Below are positions 8,679 through 16,100 of a stretch of DNA of 36,947 nt, one piece after another. The position numbers and the translations under genes are program-made. This DNA is from an uncultured Rickettsiaceae bacterium (lineage in GTDB: Bacteria > Pseudomonadota > Alphaproteobacteria > Rickettsiales > Rickettsiaceae). The notes under the pieces are model-generated. The model was not told where the DNA came from. It worked only from the letters and a program-made list of their open reading frames with translations, and ran no database searches. Numbering within the stretch: the first letter of the stretch is position 1; each line of letters starts with the position of its first letter. The DNA lies in assembly GCA_905479885.1 (NCBI GenBank), contig CAJQOE010000061.1, forward strand, positions 1 to 36,947. Direction: 5' to 3'.

Positions 8679-8963
8679 ATGGCTAAAGAATATAATTCAG
8701 AACCAATGAAAGCAGTAGACGGCGATAAAAACAGCACAAAGATGTTTTTTAAAAAGAGTAAAGGTTGTCCTTTATGCTCTTCTTCATCCCCTGCTATAGA
8801 TTATAAAAACCCAGGGCTTTTAGAACAGTTTATTTCTGAAGGTGGAAGGATGTTGCCTAGTAGAATTACTAATGTTTGTGCTAAGCATCAAAGATCTTTA
8901 AAAAAAGCTATTAAACATAGCAGAGTTATTGCACTTTTGCCTTTCGTGTTTTTGCGTAAGTAG
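8679..8963 (+). CDS. rpsR: 30S ribosomal protein S18
   Basis: S18 pairs with S6 on the platform of the small subunit. The S18 core is plain in residues 27-93: KGCPLC, IDYKNPGLLEQFISEGGRML, PSRITNVCAKHQRSLKKAIK and SRVIALLPFV. At 94 residues it is longer than the usual 75-80 because of an extra polar N-terminal segment (MAKEYNSEPMKAVDGDKNS). A start further in is possible but no better start codon with a binding site is seen. It follows rpsF by 5 bases, which fits translational coupling. Confidence 0.97.
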   Translation: MAKEYNSEPMKAVDGDKNSTKMFFKKSKGCPLCSSSSPAIDYKNPGLLEQFISEGGRMLPSRITNVCAKHQRSLKKAIKHSRVIALLPFVFLRK

Positions 8964-9012
8964 TTTTAGTTGTAATTTTAAATAAATTTATTAACCTTAA
9001 TGTATTAAAATT

Positions 9013-9621
9013 ATGCAAGTTATTTTAGTTAAGCCTGTTAGAAAATTAGGCCAAGTCGGAGAAACAGTTACTGTAGCAAATGGTTATGGTCGTAATTATT
9101 TAGTTCCACAGGAATTTGCTATTAGAGCAACTAAAGAAAATATAGAAAAATTTGCTGCTATACAAAAAGATTTAGAGGCTAAGAATTCTGAAAATAAAGT
9201 AGAAGCTGAAAAAGCTGCAAAGCTTATTGAAGGCAAGCATATTGATTTTGTTACTCAGTCTGCAGCAGATGGTAGATTATTTGGTTCTGTTAGTGCAAAG
9301 AGTTTGGCTATTGAAATCGCTAAATTTGCAGGGATCACTTTAAATTATTCTAATATTTTGCTTGGTGCACCGATTAAATTTAATGGTGTGTACAATGTTC
9401 AGATTGTGTTACACCCAGAAGTGGTGACTAATATTCTTGTTGTTGTAGCTAAATCTGCAGCAGAAGCACAAGATGCCCTAAGAGAGCACAAAGAAGGTGG
9501 TTCAAAGAAGGAAGCAGAAGCAAGAGAAGCAGAAATGCTAGCACTTGAAGTAGCTGCTGCGACTGCTATAGAAGTTGAAGTGTCTGAAGCAATAATGGAT
9601 GCAGATGATTCTGCTGAATAA
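9013..9621 (+). CDS. rplI: 50S ribosomal protein L9
   Basis: L9 bridges the base of the L1 stalk on the large subunit. The N-terminal rRNA-binding domain is unmistakable (MQVILVKPVRKLGQVGETV, VANGYGRNYLVP near residues 24-35). The long connecting helix covers roughly 40-75 and the C-terminal domain runs to about 150 (DGRLFGSVSAKSLA). The protein has 202 residues, about 50 more than E. coli L9. The extra part is an Ala/Glu/Lys-rich low-complexity tail (residues ~155-202), which is frequent in alphaproteobacterial L9. It is the last gene of the operon and is followed by an intrinsic terminator. Confidence 0.97.
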   Translation: MQVILVKPVRKLGQVGETVTVANGYGRNYLVPQEFAIRATKENIEKFAAIQKDLEAKNSENKVEAEKAAKLIEGKHIDFVTQSAADGRLFGSVSAKSLAIEIAKFAGITLNYSNILLGAPIKFNGVYNVQIVLHPEVVTNILVVVAKSAAEAQDALREHKEGGSKKEAEAREAEMLALEVAAATAIEVEVSEAIMDADDSAE

Positions 9622-9641
9622 AATATAATTATTTTATAAAT

Positions 9642-9674
9642 AAAAAAGGCAACTCAAACTGGGTTGCCTTTTTT
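9642..9674 (+). terminator. Rho-independent terminator of the rpsF-rpsR-rplI operon
   Basis: GGCAACTC (9648-9655) pairs with GGGTTGCC (9661-9668), with one T-G wobble, around a 5-base loop. Six A bases precede and six T bases follow the stem. It starts 20 bases after the rplI stop. The symmetric A and T tracts could let it work in both directions. Confidence 0.9.
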
Positions 9675-9789
9675 ATTATATTAGCACTAATTTAAGTTGG
9701 GTTCGTATTTTTGTTTGCGTCGCATGTGTTAGAGTCTAATCTTAAAAAAACCATAACCCGCATGTTTTAGGAAGCAAAGCAAAGATTAG

Positions 9790-9822
9790 CTAGAAGTAAA
9801 TAAGATTGCAATTTACTTCTAG
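9790..9822. repeat. Perfect 12-base inverted repeat in a gene-free region
   Basis: CTAGAAGTAAAT (9790-9801) and ATTTACTTCTAG (9811-9822) are perfectly complementary around a 9-base loop. The bases outside (CTAATCTT at 9736-9743 and AAGATTAG at 9782-9789) form another inverted pair, and CGCATGTGTTAG (9721-9732) recurs with one change at 9759-9770. No T-run follows. It lies next to the IS630 remnant and may be debris of that element, or a small palindromic element. Function unknown. Confidence 0.5.
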
Positions 9823-9825
9823 TGC

Positions 9826-10162
9826 CTAGGATAAAGGTCCTGCATTAGTAATATGTTCTGAACCCCATATTTTTATATTAGCCAAGCAGTTTTTGGTTGG
9901 ATTGAGATAAGTAGAATGCAGGTGGTAAAAATTATTTCACAACTATTAATTCTTTGTTTTTGTTAGACTTGTGGAAGCTTGTATTATCCATAATCACATA
10001 GTTTTCGCAATATATGTCCCTTTGGAAAGATGAAGTATTGTGCATAAAATGGCGGGAAAGGGCGCTCCCTCTTGTCTTCATTTTCTTGACACCCCAATAT
10101 TTGATGACTCTGTATATAGACGATTCAAATAAACTCATGTTGTGCATAAAATGATACATCAA
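9826..10162 (-). pseudogene. Remnant of an IS630-type transposase
   Basis: Read on the minus strand, residues YVIMDNTSFHKSNKNKEL (about 9950-10003) match the catalytic DNA-binding core of IS630-family DDE transposases (typically xVMDNASxHKS). After a TAA, FLPP appears, and with a one-base shift HSTYLNPTKNCLANIK follows. This corresponds to the family's YSPDLNPIEKxWAxIK block, so the third catalytic region is present but broken by a stop, a frameshift and a shortened linker. The part before the DNTSF motif (10010-10162) does not align with the family by eye and contains two copies of a TTGTGCATAAAATG segment. An open frame of 76 residues is present, but it is a decay product rather than a working gene. 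No intact terminal repeats are visible. Confidence 0.6.
10038..10153. repeat. Direct repeat of 14 bases within the transposase remnant
   Basis: TTGTGCATAAAATG occurs at 10038-10051 and again at 10140-10153, 102 bases apart. Flanking bases are weakly similar, so both protein translations show HFMHN followed by S-F. It may be a duplication made during decay of the element, or ends of a small inserted unit. Confidence 0.45.
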
Positions 10163-10203
10163 ATAGTATTATATATAAATAGCAAACAATGTAGCAATAA
10201 GCG

Positions 10204-10249
10204 GAACAATAAGAGCAGCTATCAAAATTAATAGCTGGTCTTATTGTTC
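10204..10249 (-). terminator. Long terminator-like hairpin after dksA
   Basis: Two 19-base arms (10204-10222 and 10231-10249) are complementary at 18 of 19 positions with an 8-base loop. The hairpin begins 7 bases after the dksA stop codon. No T-run follows on the minus strand, so it may act as a 3'-end stabiliser or a Rho-linked end rather than a classical terminator. Confidence 0.5.
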
Positions 10250-10255
10250 AAATAT

Positions 10256-10690
10256 TTATGCGTTTACTTTATCTTCGTCTATGTGGTTTTTTTCATAGTT
10301 TTCATGGCGCATTTGTGCGTCGATGCATAGAGTGGCTACTGGTCTTGCAGCTAGGCGTTTAAGACCTATTTTTTCGCCAGTTTCTTCGCAATAACCATAA
10401 TTGCTTTTGTCGATTCTGGCAATTGTTGTTTCAATCTTGTCGATTAATTTACGATATCTGTCTCGTGTTCTAAGTTCAATCGTTGTTTCGGTTTCTACGC
10501 TGGCTCTATCGTTTAGATCTGATTCATTCCAATTTTCTTCTTTTAGATGAGTTAGAGTTTCACGTGATTCATTTAGCAACTCTTCTCTCCAGCTTTGCAA
10601 CTTTAATTTGAAATAACAAAGCTGCATTGGGTTCATGTATTCCTCGTCTTCAGAAGGGGTATAACCTTCAGGTAAAATAACTTTTTGCAT
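10256..10690 (-). CDS. dksA: RNA polymerase-binding transcription factor DksA
   Basis: DksA enters the secondary channel of RNA polymerase and, with ppGpp, tunes rRNA and amino-acid promoters. The chosen ATG gives a 144-residue protein starting MQKVILPEGYTPSEDEEYMN; the AAAGG upstream supports it, and an in-frame GTG/ATG-like extension upstream to 10747 does not resemble the family. The coiled coil spans about residues 25-100, with acidic residues at its tip (NESDLNDRAS). The zinc-finger region reads YGYCEETGEKIGLKRLAARPVATLC: only the first and third of the four cysteines remain, a pattern usual for alphaproteobacterial DksA. It lies 82 bases after xerC on the same strand. Confidence 0.93.
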   Translation of the reverse strand: MQKVILPEGYTPSEDEEYMNPMQLCYFKLKLQSWREELLNESRETLTHLKEENWNESDLNDRASVETETTIELRTRDRYRKLIDKIETTIARIDKSNYGYCEETGEKIGLKRLAARPVATLCIDAQMRHENYEKNHIDEDKVNA

Positions 10691-10772
10691 AATGACCTTT
10701 CTCAAATTACTAGTATAAAAACAATATAGCGCACAAGCAAAATTCAACGCAAGTATATTTTCTTAAAAGCTT

Positions 10773-11696
10773 CTAATTAGAGTCTGGATGCGCTTTGTTG
10801 TATACGGATTCTAGATGGCTTTGATTAATTTTTGTATATCTTTGTGTGGTAGATAGGCTTTTATGTCCAAGTAAGTCTTGTATGGATCTTAAATTGGCCC
10901 CATTTTCTAGTAAATGCGTGGCAAAGCTATGTCTAAATGCATGAGAGCTCAGGTGCTCTGGCAGGCCAAGTATCCTACGCAATTGGATTAATTCCTGGTT
11001 AAATACTGCGCGTTGTAAAGGGCCACCACGCTTTCCACGAAATATGGGTTCATCTGTTTCAATGGAGTATGGTAGGTATGATATGTAGTTTATGATCAAT
11101 AATCTTGTCGCTTCTATCCAAGGGATAACTCTTTCTTTGTTACCTTTTCCTGTGATTCTAATAAATTCTTTATTTTCTAGATGTTTTTTTGTTATAGATA
11201 ATGCTTCAGAAATACGTAGTCCGCTAGCATAAATTAAGGTAAGTAAGGCTTTGTTGCGTATATGAATCCATTCTTCATCTCCTAGCATCTCAATGTTTTT
11301 TAGGGATATTTGTACTTCTTCTGTAGATAGTGCTTTTGGTAAGCTCTTTGATTTCTTGGGACTGTTTATTGTAAAAATAGCATGGCAATTAATGGCATGC
11401 TTTTTTTCCAAGTATCTGTAGAAGTTTTTTACAGAAGAGAGAGCCCTAGCATTAGAGGGGCTGCTGTAATTGTTCCTATGGCGCTCAGAAAGCCAGCTGC
11501 GCATTAAGCGTACATCAACGGCAGCAAGAATTTGAAGAGAAGCATCTTGCGATAGATAGTTGCTAATAAAATTTAGAAAATGATTTAGGTCATTAGAATA
11601 AGATAGCACAGTATGCTTGGAATAGTTACGTTGTACATCCAGATAATGTTGCCAGTCATTGATTATTTGCACGATTTCTGGTTGACGAATATACAT
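10773..11696 (-). CDS. xerC: Tyrosine recombinase XerC
   Basis: XerC with XerD resolves chromosome dimers at dif during division. The 307-residue protein has the SAM-like N-terminal core-binding domain (residues 10-105) and the catalytic domain with all active-site residues visible: R161 (ASGLRISEAL), K184 (TGKGNKER), H252 and R255 (HAFRHSFATHLL), H278 (LLGHKSLSTTQ) and nucleophile Y287. The C-terminal AHPDSN resembles the XerC-type ending AHPRA, which argues for XerC rather than XerD. It starts 4 bases after the mnmE stop, so the two are co-transcribed. No adjacent att-like repeats suggest a phage integrase. Confidence 0.92.
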   Translation of the reverse strand: MYIRQPEIVQIINDWQHYLDVQRNYSKHTVLSYSNDLNHFLNFISNYLSQDASLQILAAVDVRLMRSWLSERHRNNYSSPSNARALSSVKNFYRYLEKKHAINCHAIFTINSPKKSKSLPKALSTEEVQISLKNIEMLGDEEWIHIRNKALLTLIYASGLRISEALSITKKHLENKEFIRITGKGNKERVIPWIEATRLLIINYISYLPYSIETDEPIFRGKRGGPLQRAVFNQELIQLRRILGLPEHLSSHAFRHSFATHLLENGANLRSIQDLLGHKSLSTTQRYTKINQSHLESVYNKAHPDSN

Positions 11697-11700
11697 TATC

Positions 11701-13038
11701 TTATTTTCCTATACAAAAATTGCTAAAAATTTCTCCCAAAATTTCATCAACAGTAATTTTTCCAGTGATATTGCTTATAGCACGTATGGTCATACGTATA
11801 TCTTCTGTTATTAACACTAGGTCATTGTCTAAGGAAAAAGTTGATAAATATTCTAGTGCTTGCTCTAGTTGAGCTCTGTGTCTAGCGCGTGTAATTTGAG
11901 GTGCTTCTGAAGGGCGTGCTATACGTTCAGATATGATAATAATTTGATTCAGTAATTCTTTTAGGCCATCTTGTTTTTTTAGTGAAATACTAAGAGGGGT
12001 TTTGCCCTGTATTTCTTTTGGTAAGGTTTTTTCGCATAGGTCAATTTTGTTTAGTAAGATAATTGTATTATCATCGATGATTTCTGTAAAATAATCATTA
12101 TTGTCTAATGGAGTTGAGGCATCATAAATTATAATTTTAATATCGGAATTAAGAGAAGCTTTTTTGGCACGCTCCATCCCCTCTTGTTCAATAATATCTG
12201 TAGTGTCTTGATGAATTCCTGCAGTGTCTTGTATAATGATTGGATATCCTCCAATATCTAGATGTCCTTCTATTATATCACGCGTGGTGCCAGCAATATT
12301 CGATACAATCGCTAACTCCCTGTGCATTAGGTAATTTAATAAACTGGATTTACCTACATTTGGTTTGCCTAAAATAGTCAGTTTTAATCCACTACGTAAT
12401 CTTTCTCCGCGGTTGTTATCATTAAGATGCTCTTTGATTTCTTCAGCTATTTTTTCTATTAGTTTGCCAACTTGCTGGAGTGTTTCCTCGGGTATATCTT
12501 CATCTGGGAAATCAATATAAGCCTCAAGTAAACTAATTAGTTTCAGTAGCTGCATGCGCCATTGTTCATAGATTTTTTCTAGCCCACCTCCAAGTTGTTT
12601 TATAGCTTGACGATGTTGTAACTCGGTTTCAGAATCTATTAAATCAGCTAGTCCTTCTGCTGCAGTAAGGTCTATTTTTCCATTTAAAAAAGCTCTTTTG
12701 GCAAATTCACCAGCTTCTGCTAATCTAATTTCGGGTAGCTTGGTTAGAGTTTCATTAAGTAATTTTATTACAGCTAAGCTGCCATGAGTATGTATTTCTG
12801 CAGAATCTTCCCCTGTAAAACTTGAATTTTTGCTAAAAAATACAACCATAGATTCATCTATTTGTTGTTGGTTGTGTGGATTGAAGATGTTACGAAAATA
12901 TAATTTACGTGGTTCTAATTGTTCTGCTTGTCCACGTATTAGTTGTCCTAAGATTGTAATGGTGTTGGGGCCTGAAATTCTAAAGACGGCTACCCCAGCT
13001 TTACCATGGGCGGAGCACTGAGCAAAAATAGTATCCAT
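11701..13038 (-). CDS. mnmE: tRNA modification GTPase MnmE (TrmE)
   Basis: MnmE with MnmG makes the 5-carboxymethylaminomethyl group on wobble uridine 34 of certain tRNAs. The 445 residues show the N-terminal tetrahydrofolate-binding domain (1-118), a helical domain, and an inserted Ras-like G domain with G1 GKPNVGKS (224-231), the K-loop/switch I segment SNIAGTTRD (247-255), G3 DTAG (271-274) and G4 NKID. It ends with the catalytic FCIGK motif (441-445). The gene is divergent from the NAD-glutamate dehydrogenase gene with a 92-base gap, and is followed at once by xerC. Confidence 0.97.
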   Translation of the reverse strand: MDTIFAQCSAHGKAGVAVFRISGPNTITILGQLIRGQAEQLEPRKLYFRNIFNPHNQQQIDESMVVFFSKNSSFTGEDSAEIHTHGSLAVIKLLNETLTKLPEIRLAEAGEFAKRAFLNGKIDLTAAEGLADLIDSETELQHRQAIKQLGGGLEKIYEQWRMQLLKLISLLEAYIDFPDEDIPEETLQQVGKLIEKIAEEIKEHLNDNNRGERLRSGLKLTILGKPNVGKSSLLNYLMHRELAIVSNIAGTTRDIIEGHLDIGGYPIIIQDTAGIHQDTTDIIEQEGMERAKKASLNSDIKIIIYDASTPLDNNDYFTEIIDDNTIILLNKIDLCEKTLPKEIQGKTPLSISLKKQDGLKELLNQIIIISERIARPSEAPQITRARHRAQLEQALEYLSTFSLDNDLVLITEDIRMTIRAISNITGKITVDEILGEIFSNFCIGK

Positions 13039-13056
13039 TGATCTAATCCAAAATGC

Positions 13057-13085
13057 TTGATAGGTGATGTTATTTCTTATATTAT
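13057..13085 (+). promoter_or_regulatory. Predicted promoter of the gdh-rodZ-zapA operon
   Basis: TTGATA (13057-13062) and TATTAT (13080-13085) are separated by 17 bases. They lie 46 bases before the ATG of the glutamate dehydrogenase gene. The -10 overlaps the -10 of the divergent mnmE promoter by five bases. Confidence 0.55.
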
Positions 13086-13109
13086 ACTCGTAGTTTGTAA
13101 ATTTATAAA
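13081..13109 (-). promoter_or_regulatory. Predicted promoter of mnmE-xerC
   Basis: On the minus strand TTTATA (complement of 13104-13109) and TATAAT (complement of 13081-13086) are 17 bases apart, about 43 bases before the mnmE ATG. The element shares its -10 region with the divergent promoter at 13057-13085. Confidence 0.45.
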
Positions 13110-13130
13110 GCTATAATGGGATCATAATTC

Positions 13131-16100
13131 ATGGGTAATGTTGCTAATATCAAGAAATCATTGGCCCTTAGCCAACTAAATTGTAAAATTGATGATTTTA
13201 GTTCAGAGATTTTAGAGATAGTAAATGCAGAAAGTAAAGGCAATCTTTATATCAAATTCGTTAAACAGTTTTTAAAATATATCCCTGTTGACTATAGATC
13301 GCGTGATAAAATTAGTTTATTTGGTGATTTTACATATGAAGCATTTGAATTTTTTGCAGAGCGTGCATTAGGTGATCGTAATATTGAAATACATGTTGGT
13401 GAGTTTCATCGTGAGCCATCTATAACTATACTAATCTCTGCTGAAAATAGACCCTTCATTATTGATTCATTAAATAGTTTGTTAGCAAAATTATCGTTGA
13501 AAACAATTTTTACCTTTCATCCAGTTATTGTGACTCTTCGAGACGAGGATGGCAAGTTACAAGATGTTGTAAATAAAGGTGAGGGCGGCGTCAATGAATC
13601 TTTGATTTGTATAAAAGTTTTAGGCGCATTTGACGATGCGGCGTTAGAATCAATAAAAACTGAAATAAATAATATTCTTGATCTAGTTGATTACACTTAC
13701 AGCTCATGGCAGACGTTGCTTAATAAAATCATTGGAATTACTACAGATATTGTACATAACAAAGTTCTGTATGAAAAAGCATCCTTGCCTGCTGAGGAGA
13801 CATTAGATTTTTTAAATTGGTTGCAGAAAAATAATATTACTTTCCTTGGAGTCGTAGATTTTGACGTTGAATCTAAAAGCATAACAAGCGAAGAAGGTGT
13901 TAAAGAAATATGGGAAAATAATTTAGACGAAATTTCTACAATTATTGAGTTCTCTAAAAGCGAATATTATCAAAACAAGCTAGCAATGCTTGGGAAAATT
14001 AATAAGTTATCTCCTGTACATCGTAATGCATTAGTTGATTATATTTTAGTTAAACGTCTTGATGAGCATGGAGTTTACAAATCTGGTACTATAATTTTTG
14101 GCCTATACGGTACAGCGATTTATTTTCAGTCGATTAGGAGTATACCTATCTTACGCGATAAAATGGATTATGTTCTGGATGAATCTGGCTTTCCTTTAAG
14201 CGGGTATAACGCTAAGAAAATCAAGAATATTATAGAGTCATTGCCAAGAGACATATTAATTCAAATCGATGAAGAAGATCTATATTGCATGTGTATACAC
14301 ATGTTGTCTAGTATGCATAGTCGTAAACTAAAATTATTTGTGCAGCAAGATTGGTCTAATTCTTTTGTTAATGTGATTATTTTCTTACCAAGAGAAAGAC
14401 TAACGCCAGAGGTGTATAATGATATTAGCTTTTATTTGACTAATAAATTTGGCAATGAAATTATTGCAGATAATATAACTGTTGTAGCTCAAGATTTCTC
14501 ACACTTATTTGCAACTATTGCTGTAGATGATATATCAAAACTAGACTTTTCTCATGATGAGATGAAGACTGATCTGGTCAAAATAACTACAAATTGGTCT
14601 GAAGGATTATTGCATAAATTATGCGAAGAGATGGGCGAATATGCGGGCGGCATTAGACACAGAGAAATTGAATTGTCTTTTCCTACAGAATACAGACATA
14701 AATTCAATGCAGATGTAACTATAGATGATGTACATCATTTAGAAAAAGCTTCGGCGAATGATAAGTTGGGTTTTAATCTGACCGAAGGGGAAGGAAATGA
14801 GTTTATTCTAAAGTTTTATAGTCCAGAAGTGAATCTTACTCTGTCAGATACATTGCCTTCTATTGAAAATCTTGGTTTTGTTGCAATTGACGAGCAAAGC
14901 TTCGCAATAAAAGCTTCTTCTGACTTTAAGCAAAGCTGGATTTATGAATTTAGATTATTTAGTCCAATTACTATTGAACTACCCTTCTTGCAATTAAAAC
15001 ATAATATTGAGGAAGCGCTAAGTAAAGTGAGTGAGGGCGCTCTAATCAGCGATAACCTAAGTAAGTTGTTGGTAATATCTGGTTTAAAATGGACGCAAGT
15101 AAAATTACTAAGATGCTTAACGCGTTACTTGCATCAAACTGGTTTTTTATATGGTAAGGGTTATGTACAGCAAACTTTGCTTAAACACAATAAATACACA
15201 GAAATGCTTGTGGCTTTATTTGCCGCTAAATTTGATCCAAAAACTTGCTCTAAAGAACAGGTGGTTTTGTTATCAAAGGATATGTTAGCTTATTTAGAAG
15301 GAGTGTCTAGCAGCACAGAAGATAAAGTTCTGCAAAGTATGCGTGCTATAGTTGAAGCAATAGTAAGAACTAATTTTTATCAAAATATTGGATCTGAAAT
15401 TAAGAATTATTTATCATTTAAGTTTGATTCTAGCAAAGTCCCAGATTTGCCATTACCCGTACCTTATGCTGAGATTTTTGTTTATTCAAATGATTTTGAG
15501 GGGATACATTTGCGAGGTGGTAAGGTTGCAAGAGGTGGCCTGCGTTGGTCCGATCGTGGAGAAGATTATAGAACAGAAGTGCTTGGTTTAATGAAAGCAC
15601 AAATGACTAAAAATGCTGTAATTGTACCAGTTGGCTCTAAAGGAAGTTTTTATATTCATATTACCCAAGATACAATGAGTCAAGAAGAGTACATGCAGAA
15701 AGTAGTAGCATGTTACCAAGATTTCTTGCGTGGTCTATTGGATGTTACAGATAATCTAATAGATGGCAAGGTAGTGCATCCTGATAATACTATGATACAC
15801 GATGATGATGACCCATATCTTGTTGTTGCAGCAGATAAGGGCACAGCTAGCTTTTCTGACTATGCTAATGCGGTATCTCGGGAGTATGATTTTTGGCTTG
15901 GAGATGCTTTTGCATCCGGTGGGTCTGTTGGCTATGATCATAAAAAAATGGGTATTACTGCAAAGGGCGCTTGGATTTCTGCACAGTCGCATTTTCTCGA
16001 TATGGGAGTTGATATACAAAATGAACCCTTTACAGTAGTAGGGATAGGAGATATGTCGGGTGATGTGTTTGGTAATGGCATGCTATTATCTAAGTACATT

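Noticed and set aside
9932..10162. A genuine 76-residue gene
   Set aside because: Its end matches a conserved internal part of IS630 transposases and homology continues past its stop in another frame, so it is a fragment.
10773..11696. Integrase of a mobile element
   Set aside because: The sequence and AHP-type C-terminus are XerC-like, it is in an operon with mnmE, and no attachment repeats or cargo genes are present.
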